64,000 bases of DNA from Rhodocyclaceae bacterium. GTDB lineage: Bacteria > Pseudomonadota > Gammaproteobacteria > Burkholderiales > Rhodocyclaceae. Each line of letters starts with the position of its first letter. Within the stretch, counting starts at the first letter, position 1. This document shows positions 46,796 to 57,955 of the stretch, piece after piece. Location of the stretch: positions 62,001 through 126,000 of the forward strand of contig JAVBYI010000001.1 of the NCBI GenBank assembly GCA_030824115.1. The letters are read 5' to 3'. The notes beneath the pieces were generated by a model. The model searched no databases and was not told the DNA's origin. It was given only the letters and a program-made list of their open reading frames with translations. The position numbers and the translations under genes were made by a program.

Positions 46796-48161
46796 TTGTT
46801 TGAGACAGGACCAGGATGTCGTGATTGAGCTGGTGTTCCTTGACGCGCAGATCATTGATGGTGCGACAGGCATGCATGACCGTCGTGTGGTCACGACCGC
46901 CGAAAGCATCGCCGATTTCAGGCAGGCTGTGCGGGGTTAAATCGCGCGCCAGCCACATGGCCACCTGACGCGGACGGGCAATGGCACGTGTGCGCTTTTG
47001 CGAGAACATGTCGGCAACCTTGATCTTGTAATAGTCCGCCACGGTCTTCTGGATCAGGTCGAGCGTGATCTGGCGATTATGTGCACCGATGATGTCTTTC
47101 AGGGCTTCTTTCGCGAGTTCCAGTCCGATTTCCTTGCCATGGAAACGGGCAAAGGCCAGCACTTTCTTGAGCGCCCCTTCCAGTTCGCGCACATTGGAGC
47201 GCAGGTTCTTGGCAATCAGGAAAGCGACATCGTCACCAAGCGCAATCGCCTCGCTCTCGGCCTTTTTCTTGAGAATGGCCACGCGCATTTCGAGTTCGGG
47301 GGGTTCGATCTGAACTGTCAGACCCCAGTCGAAACGTGATATCAGTCGTTCCTCAAGTCCCTGGATATCCTTGGGATAGGTATCGCAGGTAATGACAATC
47401 TGCTTCTTGGCTTCGACCAGCGCATTGAAGACGTAGAAGAATTCTTCCTGGGTGCGTGCCTTGCCGTTGAAGAACTGGATGTCATCGACCAGCAGAACGT
47501 CCAGACTGCGATAGGCGCGTTTGAAAATATCGAAGGATTTTTGCTGGAAGGCGCGTACCACATCCGAGTAATAGTCTTCGGCGTGAATGTAGCGAATGAC
47601 TTTCTCGGGCGCATGGCGCAATACTTCGTTGCCCAGTGCATGCACTAGGTGGGTCTTACCCAGACCGACGCCGCCGTAGATGAAGAGCGGATTGTAGGAG
47701 ATACCTGGATTGGCAGCGACCTGTTGCGCTGCTGCACGGGCGAGATCGTTGGAACGGCCGGTAACCAGGTTGTCGAAAGTGAACTCGGCATTCAGCCGCG
47801 TTTTTTCATAGTCGGGATAATGGTCGGTCGAAGGCGCCGGGGCAGGCGGATTGCTCTTGCCGACAGATGCGACAACGATGGAACCGCTTAACTCGGGTGC
47901 ATCGGTTGCGGCAACCGGATTGGCATCGATGACCAGATCGATGTTCATCGGTTCCGGAAAAAACTGACGCGCCAGCTCTTCGATACGACTCAGATAGCGG
48001 TCGCGGACCCAGCGCAGGATGAAGCCATTGGGTGCGATCAGACGCAGGCGTTGGCCGGCTTCATCCGTCTCAATCCGCAGTGTCTTGATCCATGAATTGA
48101 ATTGCTGGGCCGGCAGTTCGGTCTCGAAGCGCGCCAGGCAATCCGTCCAAAATTGACTCAT
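46785..48161 (-). CDS. dnaA: Chromosomal replication initiator DnaA
   Basis: 458 residues. Domain I ([21 protein letters not shown]), Walker A ([13 protein letters not shown]), Walker B (LLVDDIQF), and the DNA-binding domain IV signature ([15 protein letters not shown]). Full length. Upstream lies rpmH in the opposite orientation, the usual origin neighbourhood. Confidence 0.98.
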   Translation of the reverse strand: MSQFWTDCLARFETELPAQQFNSWIKTLRIETDEAGQRLRLIAPNGFILRWVRDRYLSRIEELARQFFPEPMNIDLVIDANPVAATDAPELSGSIVVASVGKSNPPAPAPSTDHYPDYEKTRLNAEFTFDNLVTGRSNDLARAAAQQVAANPGISYNPLFIYGGVGLGKTHLVHALGNEVLRHAPEKVIRYIHAEDYYSDVVRAFQQKSFDIFKRAYRSLDVLLVDDIQFFNGKARTQEEFFYVFNALVEAKKQIVITCDTYPKDIQGLEERLISRFDWGLTVQIEPPELEMRVAILKKKAESEAIALGDDVAFLIAKNLRSNVRELEGALKKVLAFARFHGKEIGLELAKEALKDIIGAHNRQITLDLIQKTVADYYKIKVADMFSQKRTRAIARPRQVAMWLARDLTPHSLPEIGDAFGGRDHTTVMHACRTINDLRVKEHQLNHDILVLSQTIKT

Positions 48162-48247
48162 TTATTTGATTTTTATATGTTATTTATTTTGATGCGGGCG
48201 CTTTTAGCCAGCGATCGAGGGACGCATTCTAGCCAAGTCAGGGAAAG

Positions 48248-48256
48248 TTATCCACA
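48248..48256 (+). promoter_or_regulatory. DnaA box between dnaA and rpmH
   Basis: A perfect TTATCCACA in the 184-bp divergent spacer, suited to DnaA autoregulation or origin function. Only one clear box is seen on this side. Confidence 0.6.
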
Positions 48257-48286
48257 AGCCGGCCCAATTAGGCAAAGAAAAAACAC

Positions 48287-48316
48287 TTGACAATAAAGTA
48301 CCTAACAGGTTGTAAT
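48287..48316 (+). promoter_or_regulatory. rpmH promoter
   Basis: Perfect TTGACA (-35), 18-base spacer, TGTAAT (-10), with the rpmH ATG 30 bp further on. Confidence 0.75.
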
Positions 48317-48345
48317 CGCGCGCTTTTCTGCAAGGAAACCGAATC

Positions 48346-48480
48346 ATGAAACGTACCTATCAGCCTTCCGTTGTACGTCGCAAGCGTACCCATGGTTTTC
48401 TCGTCCGCATGAAGACGCGTGGTGGCCGTGCCGTCATTCGTGCCCGTCGTGCCAAGGGTCGCCAGCGTCTGGGTGTCTAA
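48346..48480 (+). CDS. rpmH: Ribosomal protein bL34
   Basis: 44 residues, [18 protein letters not shown]..., the invariant bL34 sequence, ending RLGV. Preceded by CAAGGAAACC. First gene of the rpmH-rnpA-yidD-yidC-mnmE series. Confidence 0.98.
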   Translation: MKRTYQPSVVRRKRTHGFLVRMKTRGGRAVIRARRAKGRQRLGV

Positions 48481-48880
48481 TCCCCCGGCTGGTTTTAAAC
48501 CGGCCTTTCGGCTGTTACAGCCACGGGAATACACCGAAGTTTTCGAGAACCGCCGGGTTCTGCGCAGCAGTCATTTTGCGCTTCATTATCGCTTGACCGC
48601 CGCGCTGCAGCGGCCCATGTCTACCGCCAGACTGGGTCTGGTCATTCCCAAGAAGAATGCGCGCGACGCCGTGCTGCGCAATGCCGTCAAGCGCCAGGTT
48701 CGCGAAGTGTTCCGTCGACAGCGTCCGCAAATGCCCCTTTGTGATCTGGTGTTCCGACTGGCGCAGCCGATCGATCGCCCGGACTATCGGCTCGACAAGG
48801 CCAGCAAGGCTGTCTGGCGTCATGAAATCGAAAGCCTGTTCGACAAGCTGAAACAGACGCTGGCCGTAAAGACAACATGA
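48473..48880 (+). CDS. rnpA: Ribonuclease P protein component
   Basis: About 135 residues. Conserved [21 protein letters not shown] is the RNase P protein signature (RNA-binding RNR-type motif). I choose the GTG at 48473, which overlaps the rpmH stop; a longer reading to 48419 lies inside rpmH. Exact start uncertain. Confidence 0.93.
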   Translation: MSNPPAGFKPAFRLLQPREYTEVFENRRVLRSSHFALHYRLTAALQRPMSTARLGLVIPKKNARDAVLRNAVKRQVREVFRRQRPQMPLCDLVFRLAQPIDRPDYRLDKASKAVWRHEIESLFDKLKQTLAVKTT

Positions 48881-49098
48881 GCTCTCTGTTGAGCAAGCCG
48901 CTGATCTGGATCGTCCGGGGCTACCAACTGGTGATCAGCCCGCTGTTACCGCCCTCCTGCCGCTTCTACCCCAGTTGCTCCTGTTATGCCATCGAAGCCC
49001 TGCAACGCCATGGTGCGCTCAAGGGTGCATGGCTTGCCGTGCGCCGGATTGCACGCTGCCATCCGTGGAATCCGGGTGGCCATGATCCGGTGCCGTAG
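48877..49098 (+). CDS. yidD: Membrane protein insertion efficiency factor YidD
   Basis: 73 residues. [22 protein letters not shown] and [12 protein letters not shown] are the family signature with its conserved cysteines. Overlaps rnpA by 4 bp. Confidence 0.96.
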   Translation: MSSLLSKPLIWIVRGYQLVISPLLPPSCRFYPSCSCYAIEALQRHGALKGAWLAVRRIARCHPWNPGGHDPVP

Positions 49099-49138
49099 AA
49101 TGGCCCCCTCTTTTGAATCGTCTGCTGACTGATTGCCC

Positions 49139-50764
49139 ATGGATACCCAACGCCTGATATTGCTGCTGGTCTTTTTCTTTTCTTCCATGATGTTGTGGGA
49201 GGCTTGGCAGCGCCAGGGGCAGCCCCAGGCGGGCGCCGTTGCGCCGGTGGCGATACAGGCTGCTGCAGGATCAGCGCCAGGCGCCGGCAATGCGGCCGTC
49301 CCGTCAGCGCCGACTTTTGCGGCCAGCCCGAATGCCGTCCCGGTGACTTCTGCGGCAGCATCCGTCGCCGCACCGGTACTCAAAGTCAGCACGGATCTGG
49401 TCAATGCGGAAATTTCAGCGCAGGGCGGCGATCTGGTGCGGTTGGAGCTGCTGCACCACCGGGCAACGGAAAAGAAGGATGCAAACTTTGTCTTGCTTGA
49501 TCCGGCCCATCTGTATGCAGCGCAGTCCGGCCTGATTGGCGCCGGTTTGCCGAATCACAAATCCCTCTGGAAGTTGCCGGCCAATGCGCTTGAACTCAAG
49601 GAGGGTGAAAACGAACTGCGTTTTTCCCTTGAAGCGGCCATCGAAGGTGGTGGCAAGGCGACCAAGACTTATATCTTCAAGCGCGGCAGCTATCTGGTCG
49701 AAGTGGAATACGCGCTGGCTGGTGTCGCCACACCGGCGGGTGCCCATGCCTATTTCCAGCTGACGCGCGATGACAAGGCGCCGGCAGGCGCCAATGCGAT
49801 GATGTCGACGTTTACCGGCGCGGCGATCTATACCGAGCAGGAAAAATTCAAGAAGGTCGATTTCGTTGATTTCGGCAACAAGAGCAAGCATCCGGTACAG
49901 GCCGACAACGGCTGGGTGGCGCTGGTGCAGCATTACTTCGTCTCGGCCTGGCTGCCGGCCAATGGCGATCGCGAATACTTCACCCGCAAGCTCGATGGCA
50001 ACCTGTTCGCCGTCGGCGTGGTGGTGCCCTTTAACGGCAAGCTGACCGCGCCGCTGTATGCCGGCCCGCAGGAGCAGGACAAGCTGGAAAAACTCGCCCC
50101 GGGCCTCTCGCTGGTGGTTGACTACGGCTGGCTGACGCCGGTGGCCGCGCCGCTGTTCTGGGTGCTCGAATGGATTTACAAGTTTGTCGGCAACTGGGGC
50201 TGGTCGATCATCCTGCTGACGGTGCTGATCAAGGCGGCCTTTTTCCCGCTCTCGGCCGCCAGCTACAAGTCGATGGCGAAGATGCGTGTGCTGACGCCGA
50301 AGCTGATGAAGCTGAAGGAAACCTACGCCGACGACCGCGCGCGCATGAACCAGGAAATGATGGAGATGTACAAGCGCGAGAAGGTCAACCCGCTCGGCGG
50401 CTGTCTGCCCATCCTGGTACAGATCCCTGTCTTCATCGCCCTTTACTGGGTGCTGCTCGGCACGGTCGAAATGCGCGGTGCGCCCTGGCTCGGCTGGATT
50501 ACCGACCTGTCGACCAAGGACCCCTTCTACGTGCTGCCGATCATCATGGGCGTGACGATGTTTGTGCAGACCAAGCTCAACCCGACGCCGCCCGATCCTA
50601 TCCAGGCCAAGATCATGCTGTGGATGCCGGTGATCTTCTCGGTCATGTTCCTCTGGTTCCCGGCCGGTCTGGTGCTCTACTGGGTGGTCAATAACGTGCT
50701 GTCGATCGCCCAGCAGTGGCAGTGCAACCGCATGATCGAAGGTGCAGGACTTAAAGCACACTGA
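49139..50764 (+). CDS. yidC: Membrane protein insertase YidC
   Basis: 541 residues. N-terminal helix ([23 protein letters not shown]), a large periplasmic beta domain, and the conserved core with [20 protein letters not shown]-type loop [20 protein letters not shown] and C-terminal helices. ATG at 49139 matches the family's MDxQR start. A reverse-oriented copy of the dispersed repeat lies in the Ala/Pro-rich linker after the first helix ([10 protein letters not shown]). Confidence 0.97.
   Translation: MDTQRLILLLVFFFSSMMLWEAWQRQGQPQAGAVAPVAIQAAAGSAPGAGNAAVPSAPTFAASPNAVPVTSAAASVAAPVLKVSTDLVNAEISAQGGDLVRLELLHHRATEKKDANFVLLDPAHLYAAQSGLIGAGLPNHKSLWKLPANALELKEGENELRFSLEAAIEGGGKATKTYIFKRGSYLVEVEYALAGVATPAGAHAYFQLTRDDKAPAGANAMMSTFTGAAIYTEQEKFKKVDFVDFGNKSKHPVQADNGWVALVQHYFVSAWLPANGDREYFTRKLDGNLFAVGVVVPFNGKLTAPLYAGPQEQDKLEKLAPGLSLVVDYGWLTPVAAPLFWVLEWIYKFVGNWGWSIILLTVLIKAAFFPLSAASYKSMAKMRVLTPKLMKLKETYADDRARMNQEMMEMYKREKVNPLGGCLPILVQIPVFIALYWVLLGTVEMRGAPWLGWITDLSTKDPFYVLPIIMGVTMFVQTKLNPTPPDPIQAKIMLWMPVIFSVMFLWFPAGLVLYWVVNNVLSIAQQWQCNRMIEGAGLKAH
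49295..49319 (-). repeat. Dispersed repeat copy in the yidC linker
   Basis: Reverse orientation, identical to the consensus in the core AGCGCCGACTTTT and in GCCGTCC, with a small change between them. Encodes part of the low-complexity periplasmic linker, a region tolerant of insertion. Confidence 0.6.
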
Positions 50765-52100
50765 TTGCATCGCCGCCATCGCCACGCCGCCCGGCCGGGG
50801 TGGCATTGGCGTGGTGCGTGTCTCCGGCCGCGACCTGCTCACCTTTGCTGCGGCGATCAGCGGGAAAACCCCCGCCCCGCGCCGTGCCACCATCGCCGAC
50901 TTTTTAGCGGCGGATGGCACACCGCTTGATCACGGGCTGATTCTCTACTTCCCTGCGCCGCATTCGTTTACCGGTGAGGATGTGCTTGAACTGCACGGCC
51001 ACGGCGGCCCGGTGGTGATGCAAACGCTGCTGGCGCGCTGTGTCGAACTGGGCGCGCGATTCGCGCAGCCCGGCGAGTTTTCCCGTCGTGCCTACGAAAA
51101 CGACAAGATCGATCTGGCCCAGGCCGAAGGGATCGTTGACCTGATCGAGGCGGCGTCGGCGCAGGCAGCCCGTTCGGCGCTGCGCTCCCTGTCCGGCGAA
51201 TTCTCGCGGGCAGTGCAGGTCATCGTCGATCAGCTCATTGAACTGCGCATGCTGATCGAGGCGACGCTGGATTTTCCCGACGAGGAAATCGACGCCGAGG
51301 AGCTGCTGCATGACATCGATGCCGTGGCGCGGCTGGCAAAACTCAACACCGATCTGGCAACACTGCAGTCGCGCGCCCGTCAGGGTGCGGTGTTGCGCAG
51401 TGGCCTGCAGGTCGTGCTGGCCGGTCTGCCGAATGTGGGCAAGTCCTCACTCCTGAATCGGCTGGCGGGCGAGGAGCGCGCCATTGTCACCGACATCGCC
51501 GGCACGACGCGCGATGCGTTGCGCGAAACCATCCAGGTCGAGGGGATTCCGCTACACATCATCGACACCGCCGGCTTGCGCGAGACCGAGGATGCCGTCG
51601 AGAAAATCGGCATCGCCCGCAGCTGGCAGGAAATCGAACGCGCCGATGTCGTGCTGCAGATTGTCGATGCGCGCACAGGCGTGACGCCGGCCGATCATGC
51701 CATTGCCGTCAAGCTGCCGGCCGGCATCGAGCGCCTTGTCATCGAAAACAAATGTGACCTTGCTGATACCGAGCCGGGTCGTTACATGGCCGGGCAACAA
51801 GTGCATTTGCGTCTGTCGGCAAAATCCGGCCAAGGCATGGCATTGCTTCACGACGAACTGCTGCGCATTGCCGGCTGGACAGGCCATGGCGAGGATGTGC
51901 TGCTGGCGCGCGAACGGCATCTCGAAGCGCTGAAGCTGGCGGCTGAAAAGTCGGCGCTGGCAGGACGGCAACTGAACCGGCTGGAACTGGCCGCCGAGGA
52001 GCTGCGGCTGGCACAGAACGCCTTGTCTTCCATTACTGGTGAATTCACGGCCGATGACTTGCTCGGAGAAATTTTCGGGCGTTTCTGTATTGGAAAATGA
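50742..52100 (+). CDS. mnmE: tRNA modification GTPase MnmE
   Basis: 452 residues. N-terminal formyl-THF domain ([20 protein letters not shown]), G domain with G1 [10 protein letters not shown]3 [14 protein letters not shown], and C-terminal CIGK. With MnmG it makes the cmnm5 modification at U34. GTG start overlapping yidC by 23 bp. The dispersed repeat encodes [10 protein letters not shown] in the helical region between G domain and C-terminus. Confidence 0.97.
   Translation: MQDLKHTDCIAAIATPPGRGGIGVVRVSGRDLLTFAAAISGKTPAPRRATIADFLAADGTPLDHGLILYFPAPHSFTGEDVLELHGHGGPVVMQTLLARCVELGARFAQPGEFSRRAYENDKIDLAQAEGIVDLIEAASAQAARSALRSLSGEFSRAVQVIVDQLIELRMLIEATLDFPDEEIDAEELLHDIDAVARLAKLNTDLATLQSRARQGAVLRSGLQVVLAGLPNVGKSSLLNRLAGEERAIVTDIAGTTRDALRETIQVEGIPLHIIDTAGLRETEDAVEKIGIARSWQEIERADVVLQIVDARTGVTPADHAIAVKLPAGIERLVIENKCDLADTEPGRYMAGQQVHLRLSAKSGQGMALLHDELLRIAGWTGHGEDVLLARERHLEALKLAAEKSALAGRQLNRLELAAEELRLAQNALSSITGEFTADDLLGEIFGRFCIGK
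51945..51970 (+). repeat. Dispersed 26-bp repeat, perfect copy in mnmE
   Basis: Identical over 26 bases to the copies at 57128 and 60904 and in the same reading frame (EKSALAGRQ). Confidence 0.9.
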
Positions 52101-53056
52101 GTACGCCGCAGGAAACACTGAAGGAGAGCATTGCCCACCAGCGCAAGACCCTGATGGGCCTGCTGCGCGCGCCGCTGCAGCAACTCGCGGCGCAGTGCAG
52201 CACGGTGTGGGGGCAGCGCGAAGCCCTCAATGCCGCGCTGGCCGCAACGCTGACCTCATTGCCCTACTGCCAGCACTTGTATGTGGTGGATCGCGATTTC
52301 GTACAGATCAGCGACAACATGAGCCACGCGGGGCCGCAGGCGGGCTTCGGCCGTAACCGCGCCGGCCGCCCCTACATGCAGGGGCTGGTCGAGGGCGCCT
52401 CCTTGCTGCTCTCCGAGTCCTACATCAGCCTCAAGGAAAAGCGCCCTTCCCTGACGGCGCTGCGTTCGGTGCGCACGGCCGAGGGTGAATTGCTCGGCTG
52501 GATCGGTGCCTATTTCGGGCTGCGCGATCTGCCGCTGACGCGCGCCTTGTACGAAGAGCCGCGCGCCTGGCGCCAGATCAAGGGCGATCCGTCGATTCGC
52601 GGCACGGTGTTCCAGCAGTGTCGCACCGAGAGCGAGATGGATCGCCACATTGACACCGTGTTGGGGGTACTGGCCGAGCTGATGCGCTTTCACGGCGTGT
52701 ATCACCTGATGCTGCATTTCTCCAGTTCGCGTGCGGTGATCTGGCAGATTGCCGATCCTTACCGTTATCGCCTGCTGGATATCGACGCACTGGTCGACCC
52801 GGACCTATGTCTCGCCTATCCGCGCCAGCCCTATCCCGCGGACGCGCTGATTCCCGCCGACAAGGTGCGTACGGTGCTGGAAAACTTCCGGCCGCTGCGG
52901 TTGATCGACGAGACTTTCTATCTGCGTTCCGGCACGGTCAATCTGTTCAATGGCATCGTCGGCCTGACCTTTTCCTGTGACGGTTCGCACTATGTGCCGT
53001 ATGAGGAATTCCTCGGGCGCGGCAAGGATTTCTGGCTCGGAGATCGGTCGGGGTGA
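52097..53056 (+). CDS. PDC-type sensor-domain protein without an output domain
   Basis: 319 residues. An N-terminal helix leads into a segment like a PDC/dCache sensory fold ([48 protein letters not shown] pattern). The rest is mixed alpha/beta with no kinase, GGDEF or methyl-accepting domain. No signal peptide is seen, which is odd for a PDC domain. It overlaps mnmE by 4 bp and ends at the start of the TSUP gene. Confidence 0.65.
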   Translation: MSTPQETLKESIAHQRKTLMGLLRAPLQQLAAQCSTVWGQREALNAALAATLTSLPYCQHLYVVDRDFVQISDNMSHAGPQAGFGRNRAGRPYMQGLVEGASLLLSESYISLKEKRPSLTALRSVRTAEGELLGWIGAYFGLRDLPLTRALYEEPRAWRQIKGDPSIRGTVFQQCRTESEMDRHIDTVLGVLAELMRFHGVYHLMLHFSSSRAVIWQIADPYRYRLLDIDALVDPDLCLAYPRQPYPADALIPADKVRTVLENFRPLRLIDETFYLRSGTVNLFNGIVGLTFSCDGSHYVPYEEFLGRGKDFWLGDRSG

Positions 53057-53829
53057 TGGCGCCTGATTCGATCTGGCTGATGCTGCTGGTGGCGGCGGCC
53101 TTCGCTGGCTTCGTGGATGCGGTGGCAGGTGGCGGCGGCCTGATCCAGGTGCCGGCCTTGTTCGCTGCGCTGCCGCGCGAAGCGCCGGCGACCTTGCTCG
53201 GCACCAACAAGCTGGCATCGATTTTCGGCACGCTCAACGCGGCGCGCAAGTATGCCCGTGAAGTGGTGATGCCCTGGTCCGTCGTGGTGCCGACAGCAGT
53301 ATCCGCCTGTGCGTTTTCTTTTGGTGGCGCGGCGGTGGCCGCCTGGTTGCCGAAGGAGGTGATGCGCCCGCTGGTATTGCTGCTGCTGGTGGCCGTGGCG
53401 CTCTACACCTGGACCAAGCCGGATTTCGGCACGCGGGCGACGACTGCGCGGATTCCGCCCGAGCGTCTGTTCTGGGCAGCCGTGGCGGCGGGGGCACTGC
53501 TGGGTTTCTATGACGGCATCTTCGGGCCGGGCGCGGGCAGCTTCATGATTTTCGTCTTCGTGCGCTTGTTTGGCATGGATTTCCTGCATGCCTCGGCGTC
53601 GGCCAAGATCGTCAATGCGGCGACCAATGCGGGTGCCATCCTGCTGTTCGCGCCGCAGGGCCATATGTTGTGGCTGCTGGGCTGTGGCATGGCGGCCTGC
53701 AACATCGTCGGGGCGCAGTTTGGCAGCAAATTGGCGATACGGCACGGCAGCGGTTTTGTGCGCGCCGTGTTTCTGGTGATGACGACGTTACTGATCGCCA
53801 AGATCGGCTGGGATACGCTGCCGAACTGA
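53056..53829 (+). CDS. TSUP (TauE/SafE) family membrane permease
   Basis: 257 residues and ~8 transmembrane helices. The family motif AFAGFVDAVAGGGGLIQVPAL is present in the first helix pair, and GFYDGIFGPGAGSF in the second repeat. Members export or import sulfite, sulfoacetate or similar anions; substrate unknown. Starts within the preceding stop. Confidence 0.87.
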   Translation: MAPDSIWLMLLVAAAFAGFVDAVAGGGGLIQVPALFAALPREAPATLLGTNKLASIFGTLNAARKYAREVVMPWSVVVPTAVSACAFSFGGAAVAAWLPKEVMRPLVLLLLVAVALYTWTKPDFGTRATTARIPPERLFWAAVAAGALLGFYDGIFGPGAGSFMIFVFVRLFGMDFLHASASAKIVNAATNAGAILLFAPQGHMLWLLGCGMAACNIVGAQFGSKLAIRHGSGFVRAVFLVMTTLLIAKIGWDTLPN

Positions 53830-53895
53830 GATTGCAGTTCTGAGCCGCCCAGTGTTACAGTCGCCGTTTTACACAATAAAACTCACGGAGGAACC

Positions 53896-55044
53896 ATGAA
53901 GATTGCCCGCTCGCTGCTTGCCGCTGCTGTCTGTACCGCGCTTGCCGCCCCTGCCTTGGCTGACCTGAATGTCGGTGTCGTCGTGTCTGCTACTGGCCCG
54001 GCGGCTTCGCTGGGTATTCCGGAAAAGAACACCATCGCGCTGATGCCGACGACTATCGGCGGCGAGAAGGTCAATTACATCGTGCTCGACGATGCCTCCG
54101 ACACGACGACGGCCGTGAAGAACACCCGCAAGCTGCTGACCGAGGACAAGGTTGACGTAATTGTCGGCTCCACCATTACCCCGAACTCGCTGGCAATGAT
54201 CGACATCGCGGCCGAGGCGGAAACCCCGATGATCTCGATGGCCGCTTCGGCGCGCATCGTCGATACGGCCAATCCGAAAGTGAGGTGGGTGTTCAAGACG
54301 CCGCAGAACGACATCCAGATGTCGACCGCCATCGTTGAGCACATGATCAATGCCGGCGTGAAATCCGTCGCTTTCATCGGTTTTGCCGATGCCTACGGTG
54401 AAGGCTGGTATCAGGAGTTTGCCAAGATTGCCGAAGCGCGCAAGCTCAAGATTGTGGCCAACGAGCGTTACAACCGTGCCGATACGTCCGTCACCGGTCA
54501 GGTGCTGAAGGTGCTGGCGGCCAAGCCGGACGCCGTGCTGGTTGCTGGTGCCGGTACACCGGCGGCGTTGCCGCAGAAGGCGTTGAAGGAAAAGGGCTTC
54601 AAGGGCGCCTACTATCAGACCCACGGCGTGGCCAACAAAGACTTCCTGCGGGTTTGCGGCAAGGATTGCGAGGGCACTTTCCTGCCCGCCGGCCCGGTGC
54701 TGGTCGCGGCACAACTGCCGGCCGACAATCCGATCAAGAAGGTGGCGATGGATTATGTCGGCAAGTATGAGGCGGCGCATGGCAAAGGCAGCTCTTCGAC
54801 CTTTGGCGCGCATGCCTGGGATGCCGGCATCCTGCTGCAGAACGCCGTGCCGCTGGCCCTTAAAAAGGCCAAGCCGGGTTCCAAGGAATTCAAGCTCGCT
54901 TTGCGTGATGCGCTGGAAAGCCTGAAGAACGTGACCGTCTCGCACGGCATGGTCAACATGTCGGCACAGGATCACCTCGGCTTCGACCAGCGCGCCCGCG
55001 TGATGGTGCAGGTGGTGAATGGCGACTGGAAGCTGATCCAGTAA
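53896..55044 (+). CDS. livK: Branched-chain amino-acid-type ABC transporter substrate-binding protein
   Basis: 382 residues with signal peptide (MKIARSLLAAAVCTALAAPALA). Type-I periplasmic binding fold: VVSATGPAASLGIPEKN, VIVGSTITPNSLAM, and VAFIGFADAYGEGWYQEF. Strong ACGGAGGAACC site. A terminator-like hairpin separates it from the permease genes, which would raise its expression over the membrane parts. Substrate may be branched-chain amino acids or another amide/aromatic acid. Confidence 0.88.
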   Translation: MKIARSLLAAAVCTALAAPALADLNVGVVVSATGPAASLGIPEKNTIALMPTTIGGEKVNYIVLDDASDTTTAVKNTRKLLTEDKVDVIVGSTITPNSLAMIDIAAEAETPMISMAASARIVDTANPKVRWVFKTPQNDIQMSTAIVEHMINAGVKSVAFIGFADAYGEGWYQEFAKIAEARKLKIVANERYNRADTSVTGQVLKVLAAKPDAVLVAGAGTPAALPQKALKEKGFKGAYYQTHGVANKDFLRVCGKDCEGTFLPAGPVLVAAQLPADNPIKKVAMDYVGKYEAAHGKGSSSTFGAHAWDAGILLQNAVPLALKKAKPGSKEFKLALRDALESLKNVTVSHGMVNMSAQDHLGFDQRARVMVQVVNGDWKLIQ

Positions 55045-55065
55045 AATTCCGCCGTTCTCGAGCTG

Positions 55066-55102
55066 GGGCGCCCCCTTTCAAGACCGGGCGCCCTTGTTTT
55101 TT
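55066..55102 (+). terminator. Terminator/attenuator between binding protein and permease
   Basis: GGGCGCCC occurs twice around a 12-base loop, followed by TTGTTTTTT. Likely partial termination. Confidence 0.75.
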
Positions 55103-55127
55103 CTGAAGGGCTTCATTGGATCTGTCA

Positions 55128-56171
55128 ATGGATCTGCAAATCGCGTTGTTGTTGGGTCAGGATGGCATCGTCAATGGTGCCATCTACGCCCTGCTCGCCT
55201 TGGCATTGGTGCTGGTGTTTGCGGTCACACGCGTCATCTTCATTCCGCAGGGCGAATTTGTGGCCTATGGGGCGCTGACGCTGGCGAGTTTACAGATCGG
55301 TCAAACGCCGGGGACGCTCTGGCTTCTGATGGTGTTGGGTGTTGCGGTTACCGCGCTGGATGCGCCGGCCCTGTGGCGACAGGGTTGTCGGGCCGGGCCG
55401 AAGATTTATGGCTTGATTGGGCGCCAGATTGCTTATCCACTTGTCATTGCGGCACTGGTGCTGGGCGCCCAGCCGAAGGATTGGCCGATGCTGCTGCAGG
55501 TGCTGCTGGCATTGGCCGTGGTCGTGCCGCTCGGCCCGCAACTGTATCGCGTGGCTTATCAGCCGATTGCCGAGGCGTCGGTGCTGATCCTGCTGATTGT
55601 TTCCGTGGCCCTGCATCTGGCGCTGGTCGGGCTGGGCCTGCTGTTCTTTGGTGCCGAGGGTTCGCGCACGCCGGCTTTCTCGGATGCGTCGCTGGAGGTG
55701 GGCGGCTTGACGATCAGTGGCCAGAGCATGTGGGTGGTCGGTGCTAGTCTGGTGTTGATCATTGCCCTCTACGCTTTCTTCGAGCGCAGCCTGTATGGTA
55801 AGGCTTTGCGGGCGACCGCGATCAACCGTGCCGGGGCGCGCCTGATGGGGATTTCCACCACGTTGGCCGGCAAGCTGTCCTTCCTCCTGGCCGCAGCCAT
55901 CGGTGCGCTGTCGGGCATCCTGATTGCACCGCTCACCACGATCTATTACGACACCGGTTTCCTCGTCGGCCTCAAAGGCTTTGTCGGCGCCATCGTCGGC
56001 GGGCTGGCAAGTTACCCGGTGGCAGCGGCGGGTGCATTGCTGGTGGGCCTGCTGGAAGCTTTCTCCTCCTTCCATGCCTCGGCATTCAAGGAAGTGATCG
56101 TGTTTACCCTGATCATCCCGGTGCTGGTCTGGCGCTCGCTGACCACCCGCCATGTCGAGGAAGAGGAATGA
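55128..56171 (+). CDS. livH: LivH-like ABC transporter permease
   Basis: 347 residues. N-terminal [23 protein letters not shown] and C-terminal [23 protein letters not shown] are LivH signatures. It is ~50 residues longer than E. coli LivH owing to an extra hydrophobic segment at ~85-130. ATG at 55128 preferred to the TTG at 55116. Overlaps the next gene by 4 bp. Confidence 0.88.
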   Translation: MDLQIALLLGQDGIVNGAIYALLALALVLVFAVTRVIFIPQGEFVAYGALTLASLQIGQTPGTLWLLMVLGVAVTALDAPALWRQGCRAGPKIYGLIGRQIAYPLVIAALVLGAQPKDWPMLLQVLLALAVVVPLGPQLYRVAYQPIAEASVLILLIVSVALHLALVGLGLLFFGAEGSRTPAFSDASLEVGGLTISGQSMWVVGASLVLIIALYAFFERSLYGKALRATAINRAGARLMGISTTLAGKLSFLLAAAIGALSGILIAPLTTIYYDTGFLVGLKGFVGAIVGGLASYPVAAAGALLVGLLEAFSSFHASAFKEVIVFTLIIPVLVWRSLTTRHVEEEE

Positions 56172-57955
56172 CGTCCCGGCAACTCCTGATCGTTTTCGTC
56201 GTCCTCCTCGGCCTCGGGCCGTTGGTGTTGCCCGAGTTTTATGTGACGCTGCTCAATTACATCGGGTTGTATGCGCTGGTGGCCCTTGGGGTGGTGTTGC
56301 TGACGGGCGTGGGTGGTCTGACCTCTTTCGGGCAGGCGGCCTTTGTGGGTGTCGGGGCTTATGCGACGGCGGCCCTGACGACCGCGACCGATCTGCCGAC
56401 TTGGCTGCTGCCGTTGGCCAATCCTTGGGGCGGGTTGTTGGTGGGGTTGGTACTCACTGCCCTGATTGCCCTGCTGCTGGGTGTCTTGACCTTGCGTCTG
56501 TCTGGTCACTATCTGCCGCTGGGTACGATTGCCTGGGGCATTTCGCTCTACTTTCTGTTCGGCAACCTGCAGTTTCTCGGTGGGCATACCGGTATTAGCG
56601 GGATTCCGGCCCTGTCCATGGCCGGCATCGAACTGCGCGACGGGCGCCACTATTACTACCTGATCTGGGCGGTGTTGCTGGTGGCGATATGGCTGACACA
56701 TAATTTGCTCGACTCGCGGGCCGGGCGTGCCATTCGCGCGCTCAAAGGCGGCGTGGTGATGGCCGAGGCGATGGGCGTCGATACGGCGCGCGCCAAGACC
56801 ACCATCTTCCTGATCGCGGCGCTGTTCGCCTGTCTGTCGGGTTGGCTGTATGCCCACCTGCAGCGCTTTGTCAATCCGACGCCTTTCGGTTTGCACATCG
56901 GCATCGAGTATCTGTTCATGGCAGTGATTGGCGGGGCGGCCTATGTCTGGGGTGCGCTGGTCGGCGCGGCACTGATCACGGTGCTGAAGCAATGGCTGCA
57001 GGATCTGCTCCCGCAGTTGTTCGGGGCAACCGGTAACTTCGAGGTGATTGCCTTCGGTCTGCTGATGATTGTCGTCCTGCATCGTGCGCGCGATGGGCTA
57101 TGGCCGTGGCTGGCGCGCTGGCTGCCGGAAAAGTCGGCGCTGGCAGGACGGCATATGGATGCCCCACCCTTGCCCCGCCGTCCTGTTCCAATCGCCGGGA
57201 CGCCGCTCCTGGAGGTCAAGGATGCCATCAAGCAGTTCGGTGGCTTGGTCGCCAATGATCGCATGAGCCTGCACGTGAATGCCGGCGAGATTCTGGCGCT
57301 GATCGGCCCGAACGGTGCCGGCAAGTCGACTTTCTTCAATCTGGTGACGGGCGTCAATCCGCCGACAGCCGGCGAAGTGCGCTTCATGGGCGAGCGTGTC
57401 GATGGCCGCACGTCACGCGTGATCGCCCGCATGGGCATGAGTCGCACCTTCCAGCACGTGCGCCTGCTCGCCGGCATGACGGTGCTGGAAAACGTCGCGC
57501 TGGGCGCCCACATGCGCGGCAAGCATGGTGTGCCGTCGGCGATGCTGCATCTGGAACGTGAGGAAGAGCGTTGTCTGCTGGCCGAGGCGGCGCGGCACTG
57601 CCAGCGCGTCGGACTGGGCGAGCATCTGCAGGATGCGGCGGGCAGCCTGCCGCTCGGCAAGCAGCGCATTGTCGAGATTGCCCGGGCACTGGCGGCCGAT
57701 CCCTGTCTGCTGCTGTTGGACGAACCGGCGGCGGGACTGCGTTTCATGGAAAAGCAGGCGCTGGCCGAGTTGCTGAAGCAGTTGCGTGCCGAAGGCATGG
57801 GTATCCTGCTGGTCGAGCATGACATGGAATTCGTCATGGATCTGGCTGATCGCGTGGTGGTGATGGAGTTCGGCAAGAAGATCGCCGAGGGTCTGCCGCA
57901 TGCAGTGCAGAACGATCCGGCCGTGATCGAGGCTTATCTCGGAGGTGTGGAATGA
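56168..57955 (+). CDS. LivM-LivG fusion: permease plus ATP-binding protein
   Basis: 595 residues. Residues ~1-315 are a LivM permease ([32 protein letters not shown]); residues ~345-595 a LivG ATPase with Walker [25 protein letters not shown] as signature and Walker [11 protein letters not shown]. The linker contains the dispersed repeat (EKSALAGRH) exactly at the junction. Such fusions are known in this transporter family. Overlaps livF by 4 bp. Confidence 0.9.
   Translation: MTSRQLLIVFVVLLGLGPLVLPEFYVTLLNYIGLYALVALGVVLLTGVGGLTSFGQAAFVGVGAYATAALTTATDLPTWLLPLANPWGGLLVGLVLTALIALLLGVLTLRLSGHYLPLGTIAWGISLYFLFGNLQFLGGHTGISGIPALSMAGIELRDGRHYYYLIWAVLLVAIWLTHNLLDSRAGRAIRALKGGVVMAEAMGVDTARAKTTIFLIAALFACLSGWLYAHLQRFVNPTPFGLHIGIEYLFMAVIGGAAYVWGALVGAALITVLKQWLQDLLPQLFGATGNFEVIAFGLLMIVVLHRARDGLWPWLARWLPEKSALAGRHMDAPPLPRRPVPIAGTPLLEVKDAIKQFGGLVANDRMSLHVNAGEILALIGPNGAGKSTFFNLVTGVNPPTAGEVRFMGERVDGRTSRVIARMGMSRTFQHVRLLAGMTVLENVALGAHMRGKHGVPSAMLHLEREEERCLLAEAARHCQRVGLGEHLQDAAGSLPLGKQRIVEIARALAADPCLLLLDEPAAGLRFMEKQALAELLKQLRAEGMGILLVEHDMEFVMDLADRVVVMEFGKKIAEGLPHAVQNDPAVIEAYLGGVE
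57128..57153 (+). repeat. Dispersed 26-bp repeat, perfect copy at the LivM-LivG junction
   Basis: Identical to the copies at 51945 and 60904 and in the same frame. It encodes the start of the linker between the two fused domains. Confidence 0.9.

Noticed and set aside
49415..50920. 501-residue reading frame opposite yidC
   Set aside because: Antisense shadow of yidC, same reasoning; composition is Arg/His/Gln rich as expected for a shadow.
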